Source: Nigrospora sphaerica (taxonomy: Eukaryota > Ascomycota > Sordariomycetes > Amphisphaeriales > Apiosporaceae). From it: 64,000 nucleotides of DNA. Positions 33,485 through 46,100 of the stretch are shown here, piece by piece (within the stretch, counting starts at the first letter, position 1; every line of letters begins with the position of its first letter). The position numbers were made by a program, and so were the translations under genes. The stretch is taken from positions 5,890,001-5,954,000 of the forward strand of contig JAGVVL010000002.1 in NCBI GenBank assembly GCA_018287875.1, in the 5' to 3' direction. The notes beneath the pieces were generated by a model. The model was not told where the DNA came from. It did no database searches and saw only the letters and a program-made list of their open reading frames with translations.

Positions 33485-36260
33485 TCAAAAGAACAAAAGA
33501 TCGTCTTCTTTCCAGCCCAGGTCCGTTAGGATTGACCGGACGCTCTGCTCCAACGGCTCGGGCCCACACACGAGCACGAGATCCTCACCGTTGACGCTCC
33601 GGCACGGACCGATCTCCTGCTCCAACAGCTCGCGGCTTATGCGGCCCCGGAGCCCCTTCCACGCCGCCCCGGGCTGTGAGAGCGTGTACAGCAGGCGGCA
33701 CCGGTGCTCGTTGCCGGCCGCCATGGCGTCGAGCTCGCGGCGGCAGAGGATGTCCTCCTCGACGCGGTTGCCGTCGAGTACGAGGCACCGTGTCGCGTCC
33801 TCGCCGTCCGCGAGCACCGCCCGCAGCACCTGGAAGATGGGCGTGATGCCGGACCCCGCGCAAATCATAATGAAGCGCCGCACCTTGCGCCGTACGCCGG
33901 CGATGGAGCAGAGCCCCCGGCCGAGGTACTCGAACCTGCCCGTAGGGCCCTTGAAGTCGACAAAGTGGCCGATGGGGATCGCGTCGAGCGCTTGCGTCAT
34001 CTTGCCACCCTTGCGCCCCGGCGTGTCGTAGTAGACCTTGACGAGCACGTGCAGTTTCCCCCGCTCGTCGACGTCCGAGATGGGCGTGTAAGCCCGTATT
34101 ATGGCCTCCCGCGTGACGGGGTCGCGGAGCCGCATCAGGAGGTGCTGCCCAACCGGGATGCCGACCGTCTGTTCCGCGTGCTCGAGCTCGAAGGTGAAGA
34201 CCTTGGTATCCGCCGAGAGCCGCTTCTTAGCCGATAGGATCGCCCGTGACCAGACCTTGGACCGCAGGAAGCTTGGTCGCCGCTCTTGGCTGTCGACCGG
34301 ATGCGCCTCGCCCTGGGCCAGGAGAGCCCGAGATGTTTCGTCCAGCGTTCCGATGTGGTAGTTGGGCATCATGGCTTTGGCGTTCTCGCTGTCTCCGGGG
34401 GCGTTAGCATCGCAGCTGCGAGCGCGGAATTGGCTTCATGGACTTACGGATAGCCAAGAACTCCTCCGTGGCATCTTGGCCAGCGGCGCCAACGATGGAG
34501 GCGGCGCCGCCCGGGTGGCCTTCCAGGAATTTGGTGCCGTCGTACACTTGCCCATGGACGACGAACCATGGTTCGACCTCTCCATCGTGCTTGCGCAGCT
34601 CGTCGATCGAAATGGGACGGCTCACCGCGCTGTTGGTCAGACAGATCTCTTCCTGCGGCGCCTCCTCCTCGGCAACCGTTTCCTCTTCTCCGCCAACTTT
34701 CTCGCCCCAGTACCCATTTGTCAGATTCCCGCCCGCTTTCTTCACTCTTTCCATCCAGCCCAAAGACGTAAGAGTGGGTTGTGTCGGGTGCTCGAACCAC
34801 AAACAGCGTGCCTCCTTGTGGATGACAATCCGAAACCAGGGGTTGTTCATCATGCCGAGCACGCTCCAATACATGTCACGGGGCTGCACCATCATGGACT
34901 CGTCCATGGCGCGCACCATGATGTCGTCTGCGTGCGAGAGGGCAGATACGTCGACATCCAGGTCCCAGAAGCACCAGCAGAAGCAAGTCTCTCTCCACGC
35001 CATATCAAGTCTGCCGCCGTACAATTGCTCGTCGTCGGCGGCCGAACGGTACTCATCCTCGGGGTACGAGATGTTGGCAAGCTTCCACGTCTTGCCTTTG
35101 TCGAGAGTAACCTCGACCCTGGTCACTCGTTTACCGCCCCCGGCGTAGGCATAGCCACGGACTTTGTAGGTCGCGGGTGCACCACTCAGGAGAAGCTTTT
35201 CGTTGTGCGCCGGGTAGCAAGTCGCGCTGTTAGTGTTCAGGTCGTAGATGGCGTACCGCTCGTCTTTCCAGGTGTCGGGCAGATCCGCGCTCATCTCGGG
35301 GTCGACCATGGTCGGCAATACCCTGTTGTCGTAAATGTGGTACCAGTTGTTGCTAGGCGCCGCCGTGACAATGATCCTCTTGAGCCACTTTACACTGCGC
35401 CCTCCAATCTGCCCGGGGACGACGATGCGCAGCGGTTTTCCGTGGTCTGGGTGCAACGCTTCGCCGTTCATCTTGTGCGCCACCAGAATGCCGCGGTTTG
35501 GGTCCATGGCCCAGTTGAGCTTGAGCGAGGTGCCATAGTAGCCGTTGGGTAGCTTGTCTGCCCCCTCAAAACACACGTACTTTGCTCCCCTCTTCACGCC
35601 GGCTTTGCGTAGTAGGTCTCCGATGACGACGCCCGTCCACAGCGCCGTCGACAGCCCGGCGGCACCCCAAGAGAACCCTTTGGTCTTTCTGACGACGTTT
35701 TGTTCTTTTCTTCGGTTTCCGGCGCATACCAATGTGATGGGGTAAGTGACTTGTTCGAAGTCGCGGAGGAGCTCGGCCAAATTCAGTTTCAGGGGTTGGT
35801 CCACCATGCCTTCCACCGTAAACTCCCAGTTCATGCTCTCGCTATCCTCGACACGGGGTACCGCTCCATGGTTGCGGACATAGTGCAGGTCTTTGGAGGT
35901 AAGGAACCCCTCGTTGTACAGCTCGCTCAGGGGCGCCTCGACGTTGAAAGGGTGGACACCAGTGAGCCGGATAAGTCTTGCGTCTCTGGGCACGTGGTTG
36001 TCTGGTGTCTTGAGGTCTTCGGGAAGGATTCCAGTGCCGGGTTTTGCCACAGGGGGGAGAGGATAGGCCGATGATTTCAGCGCGCAGGGCATAGCGGCCT
36101 CGGACGACGTCGTCTCGCCATCGGACGACGTCGTCTCGCTATCGGACTCGTCGGAACTGGCATCTCTTGAATGGGAAGCCGTCGCTGGAGGTGTCGGCGG
36201 CAGTTGGGATGGTGACAGCGCCCCTTTGTGTGGCGCCGTCACTGTGCTAGTGGTCTCCAT
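33485..36260 (-). CDS. niaD: Assimilatory nitrate reductase
   Basis: Predicted 906 aa cytosolic enzyme reducing nitrate to nitrite with NAD(P)H. Exons are 36260-34448 and 34392-33485, split by a 55 nt intron with a GCTAAC branch site. Domains in order: an acidic N-terminus; the sulfite-oxidase-like molybdopterin domain with the Mo-ligand cysteine at about 179 (LVCAGNRR); its dimerisation domain; a cytochrome b5 domain (about 528-620) with heme ligands His582 (HPGG) and His605; a ferredoxin-reductase FAD domain (RAYTP, 704-708); and the NAD(P)H domain (AGSGITP near 784, CGPEP near 880). It ends in the conserved FF. All redox centres look intact. The His605 codon spans the splice junction. The start is the first ATG of the family-like N-terminus; upstream in-frame codons look random. 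Nitrite reductase and a transporter are not in this window. Confidence 0.95.
36100..36141. repeat. Tandem 21-bp repeat inside the nitrate reductase N-terminus
   Basis: Two near-identical 21-bp copies, each containing the perfect 12-bp palindrome GACGACGTCGTC. On the coding strand they encode repeated Ser/Glu/Thr-rich segments (GETTSS, SETTSS) in the disordered N-terminus, so the repeat preserves the frame. Confidence 0.85.
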
Positions 36261-39073
36261 GGCAATGGGAAACGGAATAGAAACTGGGTAACGTCCACGG
36301 ACTGACCGAATGAGCTCGTTGGTAGTCAGGGTACCTTGCGGGCATGCACGTCTCGCGTAGATTTGCGCGAGACGACGCTTAAGCAGCTGAATAGCGGATA
36401 CAATAACAAGACGAGGCAAAAAGAAATCTAACAGGCTCTGAGCGGCGGCACATATGGTACTGAAAGTTGCCGGGCGGAAGAAAGCCAAGGAACTGCCCTT
36501 TTGCAGCAACTGCAAACCCAACGGAAATACAGAAAACGCAGGCGCCGGTGTGGCGGCGAACGGATGGTGTCCGTTGCTATCTGCTGATGTCTCTGCCGGC
36601 TTAGAGATCCGCGCGGGAGTCGCGATCCACTGAGATGGCGGGCATTTGGGTGCGGCCTATAGACCGCATCTCGAGACTGGACTGTCTGTCGTCGCGGGAA
36701 CCCCTGGGTGGTAGTCCCGCCGCAGGAATGATAGCGGCAGCATCTCCGTTCTTCCTCGCAATGACAAACGTGCCCACGACTAATGCCGCGCAAGCGTACG
36801 ACCAATACCGCACGGACAAGCTAGCCCGGGCGGCCGGACAGCGAGGAAATGCAGGTCTCAGTGAGGATGGGGGGCCGTTTTCGATTCCCCGCGGCCCCAT
36901 TATCTCTTTGCCTTTGGTCACGTAAAGGGACGCGGGCTGATGGTGGTCTTATCATTAGATGTTGTTATCTCCGTCATCAGGTCAAGGGTGACGTTTCTGG
37001 GACGGCAGTGCTTGATAAGCCGGCAACGCGACATTGGCGGAGATGGTCAATCCTGTCCATACCGCGTTGGGTTTAAGCGCTGGAGGATCAGGTTCGGGGT
37101 CTGTATGGACGGGCCATGCGTGCGCTCGGGAGAGCAACTCAAGTGTGTATATGAAGCTTGTGTCGACCTTTCGGAAAGTCCTTCGCTCTCAAGCAGCCAA
37201 GGTACAACGCAAGCGGCGAGGTTCAAGGAGACCTGGGAAGCCGTCCGGCAATTGTTGACTGGCCTTGCTGCGAGTTTCGAAGCAGCGGATGGGTGCCAGG
37301 CATTGAGGCTCAACCTGCATCGGCCCAGGAACCCAACGAGATATCCCACGCAATATGACTGTGGGTGTGACCCAGGAAAGAATAAGGTCTGGACTTCGTG
37401 CGTACCTCGCACTTAAAAACGGGATACGTGCACCATGCCGCACTGGCTAAGCATTTACTTAGGTAAGTAAGGCCCGTCTTGGGTAGTTCGGCCCAGGCTA
37501 GCGGTGAACCTGAAAGCCACGAGGTCGACAGCTTGGGAACCTACTCAATAGCCCCGTCCGAGGCGCCGCATGATGGTGAACTAACCCATTCGTTGACACA
37601 CGTTGTGGGATGCGGCCGCACCTGAACTAACCTACGTTGCGTATAGCCGAATCACAGACTGGCATCAAAGAAAGAGGCCGGCGTTGAACAATCAATCTTT
37701 CTGGCGGACGCGCCCAGAGGTACCTTGTCGAGCTTGTGTCGGGAAGCACTTGCCTCTTCGTTGACTGTGCTGGCTCTAACTGTAGGTCGTACGTTCCATT
37801 GCTTATCATCCAGCACAGGTAGGCAATCGTCATTTGCCCCACTCTGGGTCTATGGTATTTGGATGGATGGCCTCGAACCTAAATCTAGCGACTGGGCAGT
37901 GTGATGGGATTTCGCCTATAAAACCTGCGTAGCCCCGAGTGTTGTTATTTACTTCTCTCCTGAATTGCTTTGCCTTCCTCCCAGAGAAGCTACCATTTAC
38001 TAGGGTGCCTATCTACAAGTGGGCGGGATTGTGTTGAATAGTATACGGTAGCACAAGATAGCAAGACCAGTACTAAAGGACTATTGGTACCTACATATGC
38101 CCAGTTCTTCCCCCGGACGACCTACCTCCCCATATCTGCAAGTACCGTCCCAGTCACACAAGTGGACATGTTCCATACCCTCTTAGCCACCTGGGCAGCC
38201 CTATGTGCTGCAAAGGCTGCCAGAGGACGGCAAATCGTTGTTCCGTTCTCGTGTGGCCCCCTGGCCCGTCCATCCCGTCATCCATACCCCAGAAGGGGGG
38301 GCCATCGGAGGTCGGATGCTTGCGAAGCGGCCATGACCTGCATCCCATCGGGGAACCTAAGTACTTACGCATAAGCCCAGCCGCGTTGCTGGGTCACAGG
38401 CCAGCAGGGCAGGCACGGTTTCGGTTTCCATTCATCACCCATCCCTCCATCCATCCATGCTTGTATGCACTAGGGAATGTGGATGGCGACGCGCTCTTTT
38501 GTCATTGGGCGGATCTGGAGAGCTCGATAATTCACAATCCCATGAAAGCTTGCGCAAAACACCTCTTTCCACAGCGACCGAGGGGGTGCGCGGTTCGATA
38601 GCCTACCTCATCTCCTGCTAACCTCTCCGTCGCCCGGCAGATCGCCACAACCCCATTTTATTATTTCCAGACCCTGCGCCAAAACAGCTCGCTGGTCGTC
38701 ACAGCTCCAGCTCCGTCAACCACCGCTGCCGCCCCTCCTCCCACCTCCCTTCTCCTTCCGAAACCCCGCCGACGCTACCTACAAACACCACTCACCACTT
38801 ACCACTCGCTGCTGCCCCAGCCCCGACAGACAAACCGACGATACGCACGCCCGACCCTCTCCTGCGCCTCTGGCCTGTCCTCCCGTCGCAACGACCCCGA
38901 CAGCTGGAGGGCACGTTGCGTCCGACCGCTCCCCCCATGCCGGCCGATGCTGATGCGCATTGTCACCTCCACTACATAGGGAGCTCAGTCCCTTAGCACT
39001 GGCAAGCAGCGTCGCGAATGTAGCGCTAGCATCCCCCGGCAGTAATATCACCAATTGAGTCGGGCCATCCAAA
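36261..39073. other. Divergent intergenic region between nitrate reductase and UPF2
   Basis: A 2.8 kb region shared by two divergent genes. The left part should hold the nitrate reductase promoter and the right part that of UPF2. The last 450 bp before UPF2 are C-rich and pyrimidine-biased, like many fungal leaders. No conserved reading frame is found. Confidence 0.55.
36901..36969 (-). promoter_or_regulatory. GATA elements upstream of nitrate reductase
   Basis: Three GATA cores on the coding (minus) strand at 36901-36904, 36950-36953 and 36966-36969, 640-710 bp upstream of the start; the last two are 16 bp apart. Paired GATA sites are the known target of the nitrogen regulator NIT2/AreA. 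Overall GATA density in the promoter is close to chance, so the call rests on pairing and orientation. No perfect NIT-4/NirA site was seen. Confidence 0.3.
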
Positions 39074-42000
39074 ATGGATCGCTCGAGGAAGCGTCAGTGG
39101 TCGTTCCCCCCATGGTCCCTCTGGCCACCGTTGCTGAAATAATTCACAGGCGAGTTGCGCTCGCAAAATGAGCGCGCATGGAACGGCGACACAGGTGACG
39201 ACACCTTGCATGCTCTTCGCGTTTGCGCACTGCGCCCTCTCTGACAGCTCTCCGTAGATCTGTTCCCCGTAAGCAAGTCTCTAGACTCATCGCTCAAGAA
39301 GAACACGGCCTTCATCAAGCGCCTGCGTACCGCCATTTCCGCTGCCACCCTCAACACCTTCCTCCAGGAGATCAAGACCCTCAGTCTCCTCAAGTACCTG
39401 TCCGAGATCATCTCCGCATGCTACGAGGGCCTATGCCGGCTCAAGACCCCAGGCGAAATTGAGGCAGGCGTCGAGATCGTCAGTGCCCTGCACCAACGAT
39501 TCGGCCCCGCCGAATTTACCGAACACCTCGGCTGGCTCTTGGGCAAGGGTATGGCCACCCCGGATAAGAGTCTTCTCAAGACCTTGGCCCCCGATGTGCG
39601 CGAAAAGGAAGAGAAGGAGCGCCTGGTCCGGCAACGCGCCCTGCTGCGCGTCGTCACCGAGCTTTGGTTGGTTGGCGTCTTGCGCACCCTGGACGACGTG
39701 AAGCCCGACGTGGGCGCAGCGGGTGGCAAGGACTCGGGCACGAAACTCAAGACCTTGGGCTCGAACAAGAGCGGCGGTGCTGAGCCCTTCCCCATGGAGG
39801 TTCTCAAGGATCTGCTGGGCCACGACAGGGAACACGCAAACCTTGCTCTCTTGGTTGTCTTCGTCAAGGCTTTCAGCTGGGATATTCTGGGTGTCAAGTC
39901 GGCTGGCGCCGAAGGCCGGAAGCTTGTGGACGAGGATGGCACGACCAAGAATACCGACGACGCGACCGAACCGATCAACGGAGCCGATGGTGCACCCGAC
40001 GGCACGTCCGATGACCCTCCTTTTGCATCGCCGGAGCTCCAGGAGCGCTTCAGGAACATTCTCAAGCGTTACTTTGAAGATGTCAAGGCACACCTCATCC
40101 GAGACCAGAAGAACATAGTCGCCCAGAAGGGTCGAAATTCCGAGGCTTACGTCAAGTCGGGAGAAGTGTTTGAAGACCGCCAGGCGAACTTTGAGCGCCA
40201 GCTGAAGGCCCAGGAACGCCTCGTGAGCAATGCCCAAGTCATTGCCGAGGCCGTGGGGGCCGAGATGCCCGATTTGAAGGATGCCGGGGACTCTCTGGCG
40301 GCAAGCAATGGGTCTATTGGTCTCGTCAAGACCGGAGAATACCTCCGCGGCCAAAGCGATGGCGCAGGTATTTGGGAGGATGACGAGGAGCGCCGTTTCT
40401 ACGAAAACCTGGCTGATCTGAAGGGCAAGGTGCCTGGTATCCTTCTCGAGGATGGCAAGAAGAAGAAGCTGGACACGGATGAGCAGGTCGGAAAGAAGGT
40501 CGACCCGGCCGAGCCAGCGGAGACGCCGAAGGCACCCGAACCCAGCGACGACCAATCCACGGCCATCGCGAACAAGACCATTGGTGCTCAGGTGGACGCT
40601 CTTTTGACCCGCCTTCCTGAATTCACCAATAAGGATGCCGTTGACGAGACCGCCATCGACTTCTGCTTCTTGAATTCCAAGGCATCTCGCAACCGCCTGA
40701 TCAAAGCTTTGACCGAAGTCCCCAAAGGCCGTACGGATCTCCTCCCTTTCTGGTCCCGACTCGTAGCCACGCTTGGACAGTACATGCCGGATGTGCCCAA
40801 GGGGGTGGTGGAATATCTGGACAACGAATTCCGAAGCCTGCAGCGGCGGAAGGAAAAGGACTTCCTTGGTCAAGTGCGGCTCAGTAACATTCGCTACCTG
40901 GCCGAGTTGACCAAGTTCGGAATAGTTCCGGAACATGTCCTCTTCCACTGCCTCAAAGTCAGCGTGGACGACTTCTCCCGGATGAACATCGAGATCATCT
41001 GCAGTCTGCTCGAGAACTGCGGAAGATACCTGCTGCGGAACCCCGACACGGCCCCTCGCATGGCCACCTTTTTGGAGACTCTTCAGCGCAAGAAGTCGGT
41101 GCAGCACATCGGCCAAACAGAGCGCATGCTTATCGAGAACGCCGTCTACTACGTCGACCCTCCCGAGCGGGCCTCGATCCAGCAGAAGGAGCGCACGCCG
41201 ACCGAGCAGTTCATTCGCAAGCTCATCTATGTTGATATGACCAAACGCAATTACACCAAGATCCTGAAACAAATTCGGCGTTTGCACTGGGAGGAGCCCG
41301 AGGTAACTACAAGCCGACCCATGGGCACAAGATCTACTAAGGCGTCCGCTTACACGCATCTCAGGTTGTCGCCATTATTGCCAAGGTGTTTACGAAGCCC
41401 GGCAAGGTTAAATACGGCAGCATCCACATTCTTGCAATTTTGCTCGGCGCCATTTACCGGTACCACCCCAGCTTTGTGGTCGCGGTTATTGATAGCGTAC
41501 TTGCGTCTGTGGCTATTGGTCTGGAGCAGAACGACTTCAAGTACAACCAACGTCGCATTGCTGAGGTCAAGTATCTTGGAGAGCTTTACAACTACCGAAT
41601 GGTTGACCATCCGATTATCTTCGACACATTGTACAAGATCATGACCTTTGGTCATGGTAAGTACTTTCCGCACTACCATGACTTTGTTCGCCCGCTCATT
41701 CATTTCAAGCAGGAGGAGCCCCTATTCCTGGGAGAATCAACCCCCTTGATCTCCCAGACGACTTCTTCCGCATTCGTCTGGCCGCAACGATACTCGAGAC
41801 CTGCGGCATGTTCTTCAACCGAGGAGCTGCTGGGAAGAAACTCGACTATTTCTTATCGTTCCTGCAGGTAAGCATTGCCCCTTTCGCCGCGTTCTGGCCC
41901 ATTCGACACCCTATACTAACGTATCCTAGTACTACATTCATACCAAGGTGCCTCTACCCATGGACATCGAGTTCATCGTCCAGGATACATTCTCCCTCGT

Positions 42001-43157
42001 CCGCCCCCAGTGGAAGCTAGCCACCAATCTGGAAGAGGCGTCCAAGGCGTTCCAATTGGCCCTCATGCAGGACCAGAAGAACGCTGGCCTCGATAAGGCG
42101 GCCGAGCCCGACGATGCTGAGAGCGATACCAGCTCTGACGACGACGGCGGAGAAGGTGACGAAAACCTTGTGCTCCCAGAGGACGATGGGGAAGAAGACA
42201 GCAACTCGGAGGACGAGGAAGATGATGTAGGCGGATTCCAGAGACCAATCTTCCCTATCGCCGGGCTTTGCTGATTTTATTTGCAGGACGTCGAGAACCA
42301 GCCCCAATCGCCCCACGATTCCGAGTCTGAGGAGGAAGCTATTGTGGTCACCCGCAAGGCCGAAGAGGTCGACCCCGAGGAGGAAGCCGACTTCGAGCGT
42401 GAGTATGCAAAGATGATGGCTGAGAGTCTAGAATCCCGAAAGTTTGAGAGGAAGTCGCTTTTCGATGCACCAGTGCCGGTTCGACCAAAGGCACGCGAAA
42501 CACCCGCTTCCCAAGACTTGGAGGACAGCGGCGAGTTCGAGAGCCCCGTTACCAACAAGATGGCCTTCTCACTTTTGACCAAAAGAGGCAACCGCCAGCA
42601 GGTAAAGGCCAACCGGGCTACCCTTTTACCCTCGGTATTTTGGGTTCTAATCGTGGAACAGACTCGCACGGTTGAGCTGCCTTCGGACTCCAATTTTGCT
42701 GTGGCTTTGAAGAACCAGCAGCAGGCAGAAAAAGAAGAGCAGCAGCGCATCAAGAACCTGGTGCTGAACCTAGACCTTCGCGAGGCAGAAGACACGGATG
42801 GTAACAGCGACTCAAACACTCTGCCCTCTCATGGAACCTCTGTTAACGCCTCCCTCTGCAGCAGGCCACGAAAAGACACCCGTTTACCACCTCAACCGCT
42901 CCGATAAGATGGGCAAGGACCGCGGTGGCCAGCGCGTCCGCAGGCTCCAGATGAATGACCTGGACTGGTATGAGAAACCCCAGCAAAAAACCCGTCGTTG
43001 GAAGGAGATGCCTGGGACAGACTTGTCTGTCCCCGAAGAGACGCGCGCTGGGAGTAACAGCTCGCCGAGACTTCAGGGCGCGAGCAAGCGCCCTGTGTCA
43101 CTGGCCAATTCTCAGCGCCCATCACGGAATCAGGCCAACCAAGCTCAACGACGGTGA
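39074..43157 (+). CDS. upf2: Nonsense-mediated mRNA decay factor UPF2/NMD2
   Basis: Predicted 1,199 aa cytoplasmic scaffold that joins UPF1 and UPF3 in nonsense-mediated decay. Nine exons: 39074-39092, 39150-39194, 39258-41302, 41365-41656, 41713-41867, 41930-42226, 42287-42601, 42662-42800 and 42865-43157. The two tiny first exons give MDRSRKRELRSQNERAWNGDTD and join to SKSLDSSLKKNTAFIKRLR, the conserved start of the first MIF4G domain. MIF4G-2 and MIF4G-3 follow, with AIDFCFLNSKASRNRLIKAL, FTKPGKVKYGSIHILAILLGAIYRYHPSF and PLDLPDDFFRIRLAATILETCG as landmarks. A very acidic stretch (DDAESDTSSDDDGGEGDE) precedes the C-terminal UPF1-binding region (FEREYAKMM...ESRKFERK). The final basic tail is typical. 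Length and architecture match the family. Confidence 0.93.
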
Positions 43158-46100
43158 CGGAACAGGGGATAATTGCTGACAAAGGCCGGCTGGGCTGCAA
43201 TTTAGGACTTGAGTTTCGCGTCTGCGCCGCATGGCATAGACAATTCACATTTTCTACGGGCATCGACGGGATGGGTGCTCGGGACACCTGAGCCGTGGTT
43301 CGGCAGTCTCGCTACGGTTCCGTCCTGCGAGCCGGCCGTCCGGATGCTAGGTCACTGGGCACACCAGCCCATTGCAGGCAGCCCTGCCGTAGCAGATATG
43401 TCGCTACATCACTGGAAGGTGACGACATCTGTGCCGTGGTCCAATGCAGGCTGCATGGGCCCAGAGCCACGCTGGACGGCGACGCTGTCTGGATGATGAT
43501 GTCCTGAGTGTCCTGAGTGAATGGCTGACGACAGCAAGAGCTATTCTGCTCGCGCGGGGGCCGAGGTTGGGCGGGGGCTTTGTGCTGCGATTTGAATGGG
43601 GGGGGCGCTGGACGAAACGAACACGACGGGCCGCGTGGTGACATGTCGCTCGAGAGACGGGGCAGACTGACGACTGCATGTTCCTCCCATGGCAGTACGC
43701 CGTGGCTGCGCCCAAGAAAACTGATATTGCGATTTTGCTTTCTTGTCACTCACTCATAGTTGCTTCTGATATACGTTGTTAACATACAAAAAGGCACATT
43801 TTGGACCAATAAGTCGTACCGTGGGCATTGGCGGCGCGCAGGGGCTGATGAACAGGGCAGCGCGGATCCTCGGCAGCGTGCTCGGCGGAAGTGTTCCCGC
43901 AGGAACGATGGTATCCTAATAATACTTACTCTATGTGTTCGCACGCACGTGCCCTGCCGAGGCTGTCGTGCGCAGTTTCGTTTCCACATTGCTACGCAGG
44001 ACTTATGCTCACTCGGATTTTCTTGCTGGGAGGACGAGTTTAAGATTACAAACGTCCATGCTCGCGGATCACAGCAGTGGTCCCCTGCCAATGCCGCGTC
44101 GACGGCGTATGCATTCAGGGAGGGCGGCGCAGGGTATATCGGTAGGATGCGGGTGGAGCACGCCATGTACCGTGTAAGAGGTGAGGAGGGTAGGGGAGAA
44201 GAACAAAAGCTGCCAGGGCCCGGGGTTCTTGCCCATTCGGACCATGTGTTTCGTTGCTTTTCTCACACTGATGAGCCGGCCATGGAGAGACACTTTTCAT
44301 CCAGCTGCTAGTTCGGGTTTGGTCGTTTCAGGGGTGGGTGAGCTTTGCGTACGATGCGTGATCTTCTATACATATTTCGTAGCTGCTTACCTACTTTAGT
44401 ACTTACCCACCCGCGTACAGCATACCTACCCTGTAGCACAGTGGGGCGAAACCAGGAGCGAAGTCTTCCGTAGTGATCCATCCATGGATGTGATGGAGGA
44501 TTGCGATTAAGAACGGGACCATCAATCTCTATTCCACGATCCGGTGGGCGAAGGATTGCGCAGTTCGGTAGTTGCCTCTCCACCTTTTCCCCACCCAACT
44601 CAAGAATACCGAACGGAAGTCCAAAAGAGCTCTCGTAACACATTCATCCAGGCCTCACGTAGAGCTGTTTGGTTAAATGGCTGAATGGTTACAGGGCCAC
44701 CTACGTCTTTGTGCGTACATGTCCAGCCTGCAGGTGGGTTGTCGCTTCGTCAACCGGCAAGCTTGAAGGGGGCGAGCGACCGTAAATGCGACGCTGTTGA
44801 AAAATTCGCATATGATAGGTGGCAGTGGGCTGGTGGCTATTGGATTGTACATCGTACATAGACGACGTCTGCACCCGCGCGCACGCCAATGGCCCGGCAG
44901 GCCCAATCAGCGGCGGGAAGCGGCTCACAGGCGGGCGGTTTTGCAGGTTTTCGGAAGTGGTTGCGCGAATGACGCGACCCGGGGGGGGGACTAGAGCGGC
45001 CGACTTGCCAAAGCACCTCACGCACGATGTGCTGGCTGGCGCTGGCCAAGGCAACGATACGAGGGCACGACGCCGCCTGCAGCTTGGCAGTCGTCTGTTC
45101 TGCAACCTGGTGTTACGCTGCTATACCGCGAAGGTCTTCGTCTCCTGTTCAATGTACTGCCGGACGGCGGGGGGGCCTCTATACCCACTCAGCAAGGCCG
45201 GCGGAGCTGGCCCGACCTGAAGCATGCAATATGTACCCCAGCTGAGCCGACGACCCCGACTGACGTCCCATTTCCAGCATCCATCACCATTGGGAGGAGG
45301 AAACGATTCTTGCCCGCCCCCCTGTTGAGGATCGCCTTGGGTGGCGTCACGCCAGGCTCCCCCGGCTCCCTAGACGACGGGAATCGAAGAAGTGTCCGCC
45401 TGCCGGTCCATTTTGCCCATCTGCTTGGCTCCATCCATCATCGCATGCCATGCTCATCATCTTATCGTCGTCCACCAGCCCAACTTGGACCAACTGGATT
45501 TCCACATGATCCCCATCCCAAGCGACCTGTGCTGCAGTGCTCGTTGTTCAACCCAGTCAAAGCACCTAACATGACCAGGTCGATACCTAACTTGCCTCCT
45601 ACTCCTAGTTGGTAGCCCGTCTGTTTCCCCCACACACTTTCTACTATGGTACTTGGTAGAAAGGGCGTGTGGTGGATGCTACGCGGGATCGAGTGCAGGC
45701 CCTATCCGCAATTGGACCCCACCCACCCGCACCAAGACAGTAAAACCCACCCACTCAGAACATCCAGCCTGTTCCTTGGTGCCGGACCACAACCACTACC
45801 ACTTCCCACACACACCACTCCCACACCACTCCCCCATGGAACGACGCTTTGTCACTCTAGCGGTCCTTCACTCCTCTTTCCAAAACGACCCGACTGGTCG
45901 CCAAGAGTCACAACCGGGTTTGCATGGCTTACGCCTTGGGCCTTCCTTCCTTTTAGCGCCAGGTACCCGCCCGCCGCGGCTCGGAGGCCGCAAGAGGGGC
46001 GAAGAGAGCCAGGGAGACAAGAGAAGAAGAAGGAAGAAGGAAAGAAAGAAAGAAAGAGGGAAATCAAAAGAACATAGTGAGAGGCTTGCCGAAGTCGCAC

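Noticed and set aside
39431..41359. 642-codon minus-strand frame opposite UPF2
   Set aside because: Antisense shadow of the large UPF2 exon. The plus strand carries three recognisable MIF4G domains with proper splice sites.
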